DNA from: Hydractinia symbiolongicarpus
Taxonomy: Eukaryota > Cnidaria > Hydrozoa > Anthoathecata > Hydractiniidae
Length of the DNA stretch: 64,000 nucleotides
Assembly: GCF_029227915.1 (NCBI RefSeq)
Contig: NC_079884.1
Span: 20,894,001-20,958,000 of the forward strand
Reading direction: 5' to 3'
Positions 35,505 through 48,000 of the stretch are shown piece by piece. Numbering within the stretch: position 1 is the stretch's first letter; the number at the start of each line of letters is the position of its first letter. The position numbers and the translations under genes are program-made. Below the pieces are notes generated by a model, which made no database searches, had not been told where the DNA came from, and saw only the letters and a program-made list of their open reading frames with translations.

Positions 35505-35635
35505 AATTCTCTTCTCATGCTGAACATTGACAGAAAGGTTCGATACATAGTTTTATAGTCTCTGACATGACTCGGCAAGAAGTGAAACTTCCGCACTGCA
35601 GGCAAACGCTCTACCACAAGGCCATCAGTCGGTAA
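35505..35635 (-). mobile_element. tRNA-derived SINE
   Basis: The minus strand from about 35632 reads a tRNA-like head: GATGGCCTTGTGGTAGAGCG (D-arm/A box), then TTGCCTGCAGTGCGG, an anticodon stem-loop with GCA in the loop. A degraded T-arm follows. Then comes a body, GAGTCATGTCAGAGACTATA...TTCAGCATGAGAAGAG, of the type found in dispersed SINEs of marine invertebrates. It is a retroposon, not a functional tRNA gene: the T-arm and acceptor stem do not pair. Confidence 0.6.
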
Positions 35636-37365
35636 AAGTAAATAGCCATCAAAAATCTGGCGACCTGTTCGGTAAGAAGTCACATAAACATGCCGCTAAA
35701 TGTAACATTGAAATTTCACTGAATCAAACAAATCTAGTCTTTTTCCTATTTTAACCTCATTTCGTGAGGGAACTTCTGTTTTTCTCTTTGTAGAAAAAAT
35801 CCAAGGAATCATAACCGTGTTAGCATATAATTAAACTTCAAAGCCAAAAAATGTCATCTTACCTACTGGAATAAGTGGTAGACAGTTTTTTAATGTAAAT
35901 AACTCTAATACAGATTACTGTCTTTTAAATATGTGTCAAACGAATCACTACTAAATTGCTTTTGGCAGTAAGTGAAAACCAGATTATTATATTGCACAAA
36001 TTTGTAAACAAACAAATTGCCCAAAACAAAGTCTTGTTGTAATAACAGGACATACATTGGTGGATCGTTTGCATGACGATAGCGAATTTACGAAAATAAA
36101 AACGAAAAACACTTCCTGTTTAAACAGTTCAGCATTAGAGTTAATATGTGGAAATATTACTTATCCAGCTTGTTTGCCATATGGTATGCTTGACGTGTCG
36201 TCTCCATCCCGTTAGCATATTATAGGAACAGAAAAAAACCCAGACGATGTTGTGATTTACCAACTTCGTACGAATGCCTGTATTTGCAAGATTTAAACGA
36301 TGAAGAAAGATGCTCTTTGTTAAAGAAATGTCTCCAATTGATACTGGTAAGTTTTAAATAAATAAATGTTTTAAATAAATGTTGTTTCAAAGGAAAAGAA
36401 GTGTCTGTCCATATGTGTTTGTTGTTTAAGAGTCATATTCATACCCCTGTCCTTATTGCAATCATATCCCAAACGAAAACAGTGGATATAAAAGATTAAT
36501 TACTGTTTCAACAATGTTTAATTTTTTATTAAAAAAATTAAACTTTATAAGACGTTGGTCAAAACCTTAATTCACGGCTTAGTGTGAAATAATAATTGAT
36601 ACATTATTCCCGGCTGCAGTAAAACCGAAATTGTTTTGAATTATTTAAGATTTTCGTAGCAGTGAAAGATGTAAACACTTACGTAACGTTAAGATTAAAA
36701 CATTAACCTGACCAATAACAATATCAAACCATGGAGGGTAAATGATCAAACGAGGTTAATGATGCGCTAATTACATTTTTTTTTGTAGAATTGATGTTCA
36801 AATAACCATTTTCAGGGTCAGGTTTAAAATTGGATCTTTGAATTAGAATCCGCAAGAAACAACAACCTGAACTCAAAGACCACCTAAGCAATTTAATGTT
36901 TACGTCTTGCGTATGATGATGACATTCCCATAAGGCCACACACAATTAAAAACGCTTTAGACAGGAAAAATTAAGAACACCCTGTCAAAATCTCCAATCT
37001 TGCTGTATTTTAGTACATTAAACAGAGTTGGAAAGAAGTGTTTGGCACAAAAGAGATATGTAATATTGAAAATAATATATCCCTTTGAAATATAACTCAA
37101 AAAACACCCTCTTCTTCACCCTCAGCGTGACGTCAATTTCGAATAACCTTGGCTTTTAGATCCAATATCGACCGAAAGACGCAACACTGTATTTATATTT
37201 CCCTCGTGTTCAAGCAAACGTGACTGAAAATGCGTTGAAAATTATTTTCTTTGATAACTTAATCAGGATGAGAAATTGTATTTTTAAAGAAGGAGTAAAT
37301 CGGAAATCGTAGCAATGGGGCCAAGATGGGACATAATGGTAAAGGTTCTAATCATAAACTATATA
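35636..37365. other. Intergenic, no gene recognised
   Basis: No exon or clear repeat seen on either strand. Confidence 0.5.
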
Positions 37366-38019
37366 CAGTAGACTCTCGATGTAACGAACCGCCAAGGGGG
37401 ATGGAAAAATGTTCGTTATATCAATTTTCCAAAAATCGCTTAAATTTTTGTCCATTAGAAGAACTTGGATGAAAAACACTTTTGATTTATATTTCACTAT
37501 AGAACACCGTCAAATAATTTTCTGCTGCGCTTTATATTTATCGGTTATAGTGATATTTACTCGCTTCATTTTTATTCCCTTGTTTTTTAATTTGCCTTCT
37601 TCACCTTAAAATTTTGAATAGTTTTTTGCGTTTTGTTTACACCTTAGTGTTTGAATATTGAACGTCGAATGTTATGGTTCGAAACACTCAATTTGGATGA
37701 CATTGCATTACGTTTTCTTTTTTTTCTACGTAAAGTGCTATCTACGTGGTGTAAAAAATATTGAAAACATTGCATGTGTTTTGGTTTTGTTTGTCGTATT
37801 TTGTAGCATTTGATACTTTTAGTTCGTTTTATAGAGGTTTTGTTGGTTCAGGGGACGGAAAATTTGGTTCGCTAAATCGAGGGTTCGTTATATCGGGGGT
37901 TCGTTTTATAAAGTGAATTTATAAGAGTTTTTTAAGGCAGAATCCAAAGGGAACGAACTTTGGTTCCTTTAATAAAGGTGTTCGTTTTATCGGGGGTTCG
38001 TTATATCGAGAGTCTACGG
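37366..38019. mobile_element. pogo/Tigger-like MITE with TA duplications
   Basis: A 654-bp element flanked by TA (37364-37365 and 38020-38021). Terminal inverted repeats of about 24 bp start CAGTAGACTCTCGATGTAAC; the right end is the inverse with few mismatches, ending GTCTACGG. Internal copies of TTCGTTATATCGGGGGTTCG lie near both ends. The CAGT...CTC terminus and TA target match pogo/Tigger (Tc1/mariner superfamily). There is no transposase frame, so it is non-autonomous. Confidence 0.88.
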
Positions 38020-38021
38020 TA

Positions 38022-40242
38022 TTGCTTGGCCCCTCCAAAATATCATTAATAGTAAATGCTGTCATTTTTTTACGCCTCGTTGCATTTCCCTCTTAAGACA
38101 GAGAAGTGAGGAATTTATCAAGACACGAGGATTGATGTGTTTATACATCTCTATTTTAACCCACAGACATATTATCGTACGCGGTGTTTTTCTGACATTG
38201 TGATTCGCACATGCAAATGTTACCAAGCAACAAATTTTTTTTATTAATTCGATGTCATTGATACGCATGTTTGGTTTTGTCATAATTCACAATTATAATT
38301 GATCTTCCTACAACATCTTCAACATCGCGTTGAACTCGTCAAAAGCTGAGTGCTCAATGCGTGATTGTACAGTTTTCAAATGATGTTGGATATTGGTTTT
38401 GTATGTTGTTAATGATGTCTCGTTTTAAACGTGTTCACTTGTTGTTATAACTTATAATTCACAAGCATTTTATGTATCTCTGTTGTACACGTTGACAGAA
38501 ACGTAGTTTTTAAGATTATGAAAACTCGGTGGAAAAAAAGAGATTTTTTAGAATATGTCCTATCTTACTGTCAGTTATCTACAAGACTAACAACCTTTCG
38601 TGTGTCTTTTTTTTCCCGCATTTAATTTTCGTGCGACCATGTTTAGCGCACAGCTTTATCAACACATAAATGTTCTGCACGTCTTTGAATTGTTAAGGAT
38701 CCAAAAATCTTACCTGTCATTTTGCATAAGGGATAGCTTTTTGTGGCTGAATAGTTTCAACAATATTGGATTTATACCAACCAACATGGATCATTGGTGC
38801 TATTTAACTTTATGATTAATTTTGTGCGGGAAAAGCATTATAATACTTCAACATCTTGTTATTCGTTTCTCCGATTTCGTGTAATTTGATTTTCGCGCGC
38901 TTTTTGAAAAGAAAAAAATAGTGTGTGGGAAAATTTATTAAAACTAGATGTCGCCGTTATAAATTTGTAATTTTTAATACGCTAATCGTAATATCTTGAA
39001 AATATTTTAGGGACTAAACTTTTGTAAAGAATGAAAGCATTCACAGCCTCATCAAGAATGTTTTAATAAGACTACCATTGTTCTAGTAATTCTTTAGCAC
39101 TGATATTATCCGTGATTAAAGTACCTCCTAGTGTCTCTCTGTTTTTAAGTGGAGGTAAGTTTGAGTTTCATTCAACATTTTTATCTAAAGCTTTACAAAT
39201 AACTTCCTGCATTACTCGAACATTTTTATGAAAACAATCCTTATTTCGTGTATTGTTTATTTGATGACATGCGGTTTCTTTCTGTTACGATGATAAAAAT
39301 TAAACTAGTCATTCGCTTGAACCACAATTTGTCATTCTTTCAAAACACTATCTAGCTAACCTAAAGCAATCAATACCGTACGCTTCATCGATTCGTTTAA
39401 TAAACACACATATTTTGCCACATGTGTTGACATCTTTTTTGATATTTTCAAGAAATATTTCGTTTGTACATAGATGGTATTTAGTTCAGTGATCAGCAGG
39501 TAGCAGCTAATAGCTGAAAGGTATACATATCTACGCTTGCCCCAGTTTGACGTTGGCTGGAAGTACAAAATTATTCCATAGTGTTAAATATTTTCATCAA
39601 ATTGGCAATGAAGTTTGAAATCATACTGCGAGGGTTAGTACTCTTTGTCATGCAGATGATTTACAATTCCCGGAATCATTGTTAACATACGTTATTTTTT
39701 CTCTAGTTATTATTTTTATTTATGTATTCATACGTGTGTTTTTCATGTTTTTGTGTGTTCTTTTGGTTGCGTATAATCGTATAATTATTTTCTTTGATTA
39801 AGTGATAACACATATACTTAAGGAGAAACGTAACACAGTCAAGGATGAAGGAAAAACTTTTATATTTTAGCATATATAATGATATGACACAGAATTGTTT
39901 GCCATCCTGAATGAAGCTGAAATAGTTGTTTTGTAATTTTGATTTATTTTTGTATCCAGAACAACATATTTGAGAAAAAATTACTCTTTCCTTTAACATA
40001 TCATCCTTCTGTGCATACATTCTTTTTAGCGTGGGCAATATATAGCTACGAGTCCTATGTTTTGATTAATAAGAATACTTTTTTATGTTTATGTTTATAC
40101 CAATTTAGAAAGCTACCAAAAAGGTAAAACTGTCTTAACATAGAACAGAGAAAAACAAAATCATTTTCTCTAATTATATCTATTTTCTGCTTTTTTTAGG
40201 TAAAAAAAAAAACATTAAACATTATTATGTAACAACGAAGGT
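38022..40242. other. Intergenic, upstream of GPCR
   Basis: AT-rich. A polypyrimidine tract followed by TTTTTTTAG at about 40191-40199 is a good splice acceptor just before the GPCR start codon, so a 5' untranslated exon probably lies upstream. No other exon seen. Confidence 0.5.
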
Positions 40243-40269
40243 TGAAAAAAAAAATTAACTAAAGTTACC

Positions 40270-41382
40270 ATGTGGCTAATTTTCTTATTTTCCACTATCG
40301 CATTGGCTGGAATCGTATGCAACGTATCAATTCTAGTCTCCGTGATAAAGTATAGAATTTTGCGGAAGAAACCGTACTCCATATTGGTGTCCCTTGCAGT
40401 ATGTGACCTGTTCAAAGTAGTTGTTCTTGTTAACCTCGCAATATATTCAGCAAACGATGACTTATTTAATATATGTGCAGGAACAAGCACTTTAGGTATG
40501 GCTTTAATATGTACCACGACGTTTCATCTAGCTGCAGAGAGTGTCAATCGTTGCATGTTAATTGTCTCTCCTTACAGATATGCAAGAACAGTTAGGAAAA
40601 AACATGTGGCTTTTATTATAATGTTGCTATGGCTACTCCCAGCAATCGTGACCCTACTGATCCCAGGATGCGTGTTTCAAGAAGGCTGGGTCAATGCTAT
40701 GGAATTTCAATCCCATATGTTTGGCTGTCAAAGAGTAATGCGCAGTAACGAGGATATATTTTACAAACAAAACAAAGACGACGATTGGATAATAGCGTAT
40801 CACGTGTTGTTTTTTGCATTTCCCCTACTAGTTATGGTTATATCATATAGCCTAGTATTGCGTGTTTCGTATAGTACTGCAAATGACATGCGCAAAACTA
40901 GCGTAACGAGTGAAGTATCATCTTCGCATATTGTAACCGAAAGTTCCTACTCAAACCCGATTATTGATATGGTGAGATCCAGTTTTGAATCGGTTATGAT
41001 ACCACCCACGATATACATACCGGAGAAAATAGAACATCAACCTCGTGGAAATAGTATCGCTGCAAAAGCTGCCAAAGAATTTCGAAGGTTAGTGAAAGAT
41101 CGAAAAAGAGAGATTAAAGCTTCAAAGACAGTTCTTATCATGATTTGTATGTTTATAATATGCAATGCTCCTATATTCTCGATTGCCTGGATAGATGTAG
41201 ATAAAAACGCAGTAAATAAACTGGTTAAACTAGTTTTAATATGCCTGGCTTTTTCACAAGTTTTCATAGACCCAATTGTGTATTTTGCAAGACTTAAAGA
41301 CTACAAAAAAGCAAGAAAGAAATGTCGAAAATACGGACAATCTATGGTTCGAAAAGCAAGTCGGACTTTTTCACGACAATAA
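40270..41382 (+). CDS. Divergent class A (rhodopsin-like) GPCR
   Basis: 370 aa in one coding exon. An in-frame TGA at 40243 precedes the ATG, so this start is the first possible in the exon. Seven hydrophobic helices carry family positions: N18 (1.50, GIVCN), D46 (2.50, LAVCD), C69 (3.25) pairing with C153 in the second extracellular loop, R94 (3.50), W121 (4.50), a proline in TM5 and P301 (6.50). DRY is replaced by N93-R94-C95. CWxP reads CNAP (298-301). NPxxY reads DPIVY (334-338). The third intracellular loop is long, about 90 residues. The extracellular N-terminus is essentially absent, since helix 1 starts at residue 2. The C-tail is short and very basic. No palmitoylation-type CC is seen, only C352. 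Ligand cannot be deduced; it resembles the many orphan, intronless cnidarian receptors. Its 3' end faces that of the SLC9C1-like gene, 0.7 kb away. Confidence 0.9.
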   Translation: MWLIFLFSTIALAGIVCNVSILVSVIKYRILRKKPYSILVSLAVCDLFKVVVLVNLAIYSANDDLFNICAGTSTLGMALICTTTFHLAAESVNRCMLIVSPYRYARTVRKKHVAFIIMLLWLLPAIVTLLIPGCVFQEGWVNAMEFQSHMFGCQRVMRSNEDIFYKQNKDDDWIIAYHVLFFAFPLLVMVISYSLVLRVSYSTANDMRKTSVTSEVSSSHIVTESSYSNPIIDMVRSSFESVMIPPTIYIPEKIEHQPRGNSIAAKAAKEFRRLVKDRKREIKASKTVLIMICMFIICNAPIFSIAWIDVDKNAVNKLVKLVLICLAFSQVFIDPIVYFARLKDYKKARKKCRKYGQSMVRKASRTFSRQ

Positions 41383-42068
41383 AATGAATTTGGTAGTGAA
41401 GAGATTATTAAAGATAATTTTATTTCTTTGTTACTGAAAACATATCACTCATCAAAAATTGAGCCAACATTTAATTTTCTGACTAACAATTATCGGACAC
41501 TTGTAAACCGGACACCTCTAATTCACAGACAAAAGGGTTGTGTCAGCGTAACACGTAAGGTTTTTGAGTATGATTGTTATAATCGCGAAATTCCCTAAGA
41601 AGTCTTCATTTTCATGAAAGTAAAAATATACCATGTGTCAAATGAATTATTTTGATATTTTGCTAAAAAAGAACTGTACAGTATTTTTAACTAAATTTCA
41701 CCTTGAAACTTTCTGGTGTCTGTTTTTTTTTACAAAATGAACAAATATATCAATTTGAGCATTTTCTTTTCCCCTAAACTAAGCTGATTTCATCTTCCAC
41801 TTTTTCAGATCTTTTTGGTAGCCAACCTTTACTTACGACCACGAATACTGGAAGGGTTAATAAGGACTAAAAAAGGTAAAGAAGCATTTTACCCTACACA
41901 GGATACCTGTCTCTTCTTCCTACTCTCGCGCTCCGGTGCCTATTCTCCATTTTGGAAACCTGCCAATTACTCGAGGTCTTATTCTTTTTCAAAAAAGGCG
42001 GGAAAATTAACAAAATATATTTTTAATCATTTTAGTTTTTGATAAATGCAAAAAAATATTTATAAATT
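41383..42068. other. Convergent intergenic spacer
   Basis: Shared 3' flank of the GPCR and the SLC9C1-like gene. Holds a short block with two CGGACAC words (about 41494-41520), possibly repeat-derived. No exon seen. Confidence 0.5.
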
Positions 42069-45000
42069 TCATTCGTTTTGTGGACCTTTATCTTCAATAA
42101 CCTTTTGTTTCACCTGGCAACCAGCTGAGCGATGACTTCCATTCTAGAAGATGTAAAAGTTTATTAAAAAAGAATACCATTTAGTTAACTCAACCAAGTA
42201 GCATTTAAAGGAAAAATTATGGGCAGACTTACCTCCATCTTTGAATTAGGTCGGGGTGTTTCAGGTTCATGTTCAGTAGAAGTTTCGGGCTCGCCTAAAG
42301 AAATGTTAAGATGCTTTGTAAGGCATTCGGCTAGATACACAATAAAAGGCGCAACTAAATAAGATCTCAAAAATTGGTGTGCAACGTCACTGTGGTATCA
42401 CTGAGTATATGATTCTATTTCTTACTAGTCATATTTTTTTCAAAATGGCATCCAAATCACTATTTTGCACTTAAGATACACGAAATATGTTTTAAACATG
42501 GATGACGAATTTTTGTTTTTTCTACCCTAATTGAGTAAATTTACTGTTAAAGTTTTTCAGATAAATCAATGAATGCGCTAATAAAAGTTGTCGTGTTTTC
42601 ACCGAGTAATACATTAACAAATTTCTGTGGCTGTTTTTAAACTTGAAAAGCTTTAAAAATGTACTTAACGTGACTTTAATCAAGCAAACGTAGTAGTAAT
42701 TTTATTACATGCAACCAGTATTAAGCAGTATTGACAAGAATTGATCAGTATTAGCCAGTAATAACTTGTATTAACCAGTAGTAGTCATTATAAGGCAGCA
42801 TTTGCTGCTATACGAGGGCGGCATTGATACGCCTTCTTTTTAAAATGAATATCAGGGTGAGATTTCAGGTTAAAAAGAGTTGGTCTATTGTTTAGAACAA
42901 TAGAGAAATAAGATTAATGATCCGTCTGGTTAGAATTGTGATATTGTCATAAAAGAGCGTGTATTGTCCTCAAAAGATGAGGCAACACTTTGACGTCGGT
43001 CAGTAGTTCTTTGATATTGCCGTCAGCAACAGTTAGTAGCGCTAGTAACGACACCCAAAACAGTAAAATATACCTTTTAAGTCGATAATTGCTTTGACTT
43101 TTGATGTTGCATTTCCTGCTTGATTAAGAATGAGAAGTACCTGGGGCTTAGCTTCACCAAAACTAAACACAAATCATATAGCATAAAAACATTTAGTACA
43201 TAAAATTTACTTTATTGACTTTTCTCCTTCACATAAATTTTGACTATAAATTACACTAAACTAAAATAAATTTGTTTCAAATAGCATATAATATTAATAG
43301 TATTTCTGCGTCTATTACCACAATAATCTGTTTTTAATTAAAGCTCTACTAACCAGTATATTCTCTTGTTCTTAGGCAATAAAGCAGGCGCTCTAAAAAC
43401 TTCCTTCGTGTGAAAACATATGATATTTCCTTGTATCAGCACTGCCTCCTTGACGTTTTCAGGAACATGATAAATAGAAATATCGTCAAAATGAGCCAGG
43501 TGGCTGTTTTCACATACCATGCGGAGGTATTCCTTAGACCAAATCTGTAAATGTTAAGAAAAAGCATATGCGTACACACAAAAATACAGCTCTACCCAGT
43601 ATCAACTCAACGTCTTTATCATAAACATTTCCCTGTGACAGTGTTTTTCCTGGGCCCATGGAACTACGTGATTTACGTGTACGGCTCTTATTAGTTTGCA
43701 AATGTCCGTATTACAGCCTTTGGAGGCCTGTGCACGTAATTGGCGGTGTTCTAAGGGCCTGACGTCAAGGAAAACGATTTAAGACATCGTAGTCCATTAT
43801 TTTATCTAATCCAGAAGAGAAAAAAAATCTAGTGCTTAAGTGCGTACCAATAATGTTTCTTAAAATAATTAGCCAGTTAAACAACAAATAATGTATGAAA
43901 ATATATATAAGCTTAAAATTTGCATATTTGAACACAGCTTGATGTATGTTCCATCAGAATCGTACTTTTGGGCCGCTTTTTATAAGTTACACTTAGCTAA
44001 CAAATAAAATCTTAGGTGAACATAAATAACACGCTCAATCTTCTTCAAAATATACGAGGTATGAAGGCTGAGTACGTGGTAAATGACTGCACTTTTTAGA
44101 TACAAAAACGTCTTCGAAAGCTGCATGTAAATAAGAAATATTATAAATTAACATTGGTACAAGAAGGAAAGGGATCCTGGAAAGGGGATAAAGCAAAATT
44201 TAACAAACCCTGAACTATGAAAAAAACATATAAAAAAACGTAAACACAGAAAAATGTTTTCCAAGTTACCTAAAGGAGGAGAAATTTTCTATATTGCAGC
44301 CACAAGCAATTAGGAAAGCCAGTTCTATCTACGTAACACGCCTCAGAGATTGTCAATGGTCCACAACAAGGTCATAATGTAGTTATTAAAAAAGGCGCGC
44401 CAAAAAATTTCGATTTATTCGTTAAAGCAAATACCTTATACACATCATGTTCCATAAGAAGTGGTACCGCAATCCGAATTCCACAAACTCTCCATAAGCC
44501 TTCAGTTAAACCTTTAAAACGTTTCATTGCACGATGAATTTTATCTGCACCTACAAAGTACGCCTAAAATGAAATAAAAAATTATAAATTTAATTTTTCT
44601 TCTCGTTACTCTGAAGTTTGAATGAAAGAGAAAGTCTGAAACAATGACTTATTAACATCCATATAATTCCCTACCCTTTCCCTCGTCTTCTCTTGTATCA
44701 ATAAAGGCAAAAGATACCTGGGAATAAAAGCGGTTAAAAAAATGGTACCTGCACAGTTGTTTCGCAAATCACTGACGCATTACGAACAGAATCCGTAAGT
44801 AATCCCATTTCTCCAATCACATTTCCAGCGTACAAATAATCCGCAGATATTTGCAAGGATGATGTTAATGAAGAGATCTGTTGAAAATCAACTGTTCCCA
44901 TAGAGACACCGACGAGCTATAAGTCAGAAGAACACTATTAAAGCAACCCGTATTTTACAGAAACCTGCAACACAATGGAGCACATGGTCTGTTGTATTAT

Positions 45001-48000
45001 AGAGAAAGGTTGCCTGCTTTTTTTTTCTTTTTTTTTTGGTTATTTTGCTTTAAGATTATCTATATAATTTTGAAATGCAAAGATTCATCAAAAGATTCAA
45101 TGATGTATTAGTTACAACTCTGCAGCAACGATAAACATGGAAAAAATGAGAAAAATAAACATGGAGGTAGAAATAGAGATAAGAAATAATTATTTCTACA
45201 TCCATGATAAAAAGAAGGAAAAAAAATCTATTTTCATCCTAAACACTGAGATTTCTTTACTTCGTTATAACTAACGTTATAAATTAATCTTAACTTGAAC
45301 CTACGACTTTATTGCACAAGAATAATACACACTACCACTAACCACCACTACACCTGACGATCGTAGATCAACTCGGTTTGTTTTACCTCAAAAGCACTTA
45401 CCTTTACCATTCCAGAAATAATCAAGTAAATTCCATCACAACATTCTCCCTGTTTAACAATAGTATCTCCATAATCATAAGATGATAGTTCAGCATTACT
45501 TGTTATATAGGAGATAGCCTCCTCCTCTAGTCCTTGTAACCAAACCAAGCTACGAAGAATATCTTCTGGTTTCTTCGGTGGAATATAAGCAGGAGCACGA
45601 AGTTGTTGTTTCATTTTTACTTCGATATCCTGAAAAGGAGAAAGCAACCTTAAAAGGAAATGTTTTTTAGTATTGTGCGTAAGCGTTGTCTCGATAAAAG
45701 AGTGAAAAAGAGTAAATAAAACATATGTCTGATACATCTGTACATTTGTGAATCATTTCAGGTTGGAATTTGGAGTTTAAACTACATTTGGGCGAAGCCT
45801 GTAAAAGAACTCTTCAAAATTCGTTTGCCGTACATATTTCGGATAAAATATATATAACACTTAAAATATTTCCGTAGCACCATTTACTTTTGACGAACGG
45901 ATAGACTTTATACGCATGTTATTTACAGGAGAAGATTTGCCACGTTACTTAGATTTTTTTTAAAAATATTCGTATCTCAGAGAGTATTATATTCTGCTAA
46001 AATCGTTTCGTCGTGCAAAGAAATATTTATAATCACGCTAACAACAACGTTATAGGAATGTCGGATGTTCACGGATGAGAGTTGCATCACTATCATTTAT
46101 ACACATTGCGAACTACAAAGAATAAATAAAAAAATATTTTTCGTAAGATATAGGGAATGAGATCAAGAAATTAATTAAACAGGTGGCTAAACTGAAGGAA
46201 ATCACTAATCAGCTATAAAGCAAATTGAAATACTTTTGAAATTACAAAACTTACGCGCTCCAACTTTATTGCTTCGTGCTTATCAAGAACACCATTTGAT
46301 CGCAAGTCATTTAATGCGTCTCTTGCATTGTTTAAGACTGATCGAATCGCTTGCCTTGTTTTAACTGAAATTGCAATGCCAGGATGTTCTCTTTGAAGCA
46401 AACCTTTAAAATAAATAATCCAAAATAATAAAACCGTTCAGAATGCAGTCAATACAGCTGAAAAGTTACTTAAAATTGGACAAAAAATCTTATAGAAACT
46501 AAAATAACACTAACAGTACCAAGAAACTGTGGAAATTGAAAGGTGTCGAGTCTAAAGCAAAAACTTGACATATCAAATGTTCTTTGGCGCACATACCGTA
46601 TCAGTAACGTAAATTTGTGCAATTGACCAATATTTTTTCTAAAACCTTTACCAACCTTTTTTGCTAACTGTCTTTTACTGAAAGGTGCATTTATGTTATT
46701 GCAGTCGTCTTTTGAAACGACAGTAAAAATTGATATGCTGATCATAGAGTTAAAAATGCCACACTATTCTGTTTTTAATGTCACAACAAAAATATCCCTG
46801 TATTTCTTATTTTGCTTATCAATAAAATCTGGAATTTTATTATATCAGAGTATGAGAATCGAGGGAAAAGTATTGAATTTTTAGCATATGATTAGACTTT
46901 CCCTGACTCCATTTTTCGGACTAGTGCGTTTTTCAGTTTTTTTAGCCTATTATACCTAATCATAATTTAACACGTTTTATAAGTGATGCAAGTGAAGAAA
47001 GTGAACACAAACCTAAACTTTTAACAACTTGAAGCCTCGTATAATCTGAACGGGTTTTTAAATCACCAGCAATTTTTGGATCCAAAACCAGTTGGTCAAT
47101 AATTTTGGCTATTTCTTCTTCAGCAACTACGAATCCTTTTCCAATATCGTAGCCAAAACTCAATTGGCGATTGATTCTATTATTTACCATGTCAATTAGT
47201 TTTGGAATCAAACCCTAAAAAAAATATTAGTGTTAACCTAGTCCTAACATAATTGTTGAACAACTTTCTTAATACAGCCATCGTTAAATTTTTAATACAA
47301 GTACTTGTTATACAACAAAGAAGCACGACAGATAAAGTGGTGTAGATTTTTTTCTCGCTAATAATTGCAAACCAATTACAAGGAAAACAAGTTGGGAAAC
47401 AAGCCTTAGGGGTGTTATACCGCCACAATGCTTTTCGTTGCGCACATGTACAACACGTCAATTATTATCAAGAAATATAAAAAAGCAAGGCACATAAAAC
47501 TGAGTAAAGGAATTCTAAAAGCTCCTACCTTCATTAATTTCAGTAATCGACCCATTCTCAAAATCTTAAAGATCTTAGCAAGTTTTAAAACACCTGGGGA
47601 GAAGCTTCCAGTTGCACCTTCGGTTACCAAATCAACAATAACATCAATGACGGAGAGTGCAACGATAGTTAGATCGATCAAATTCCATTTATCTTTGAAG
47701 TAGTACACTCGGAAGGCCAGTATCTAAACAAGAAGTTGGGAATTAAGTTGTTTTTAGGTTGCGTTGAAATTGATTAATGTGGGAAATATATTTCACAAAA
47801 AGCAACAAAGAACCGCATAGTTTTGCAAATTTACATATTCGGAACAAGATCAAGGCAAAATCTTTCCCTAGAGCTTGTAAAATTTTAGGATCTATCCCAA
47901 AATAAAATAAAAACTATCAAACCCTAGGTATGAGGTAGAACAAAATTGTGAATGAGAATTTTCACCTTTATCATTGCTTCCATTATATAGACACCACAAT

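Noticed and set aside
37409-37609. Open frame inside the pogo-like MITE as a transposase remnant
   Set aside because: No DDE or helix-turn-helix features; it spans non-coding subterminal sequence.
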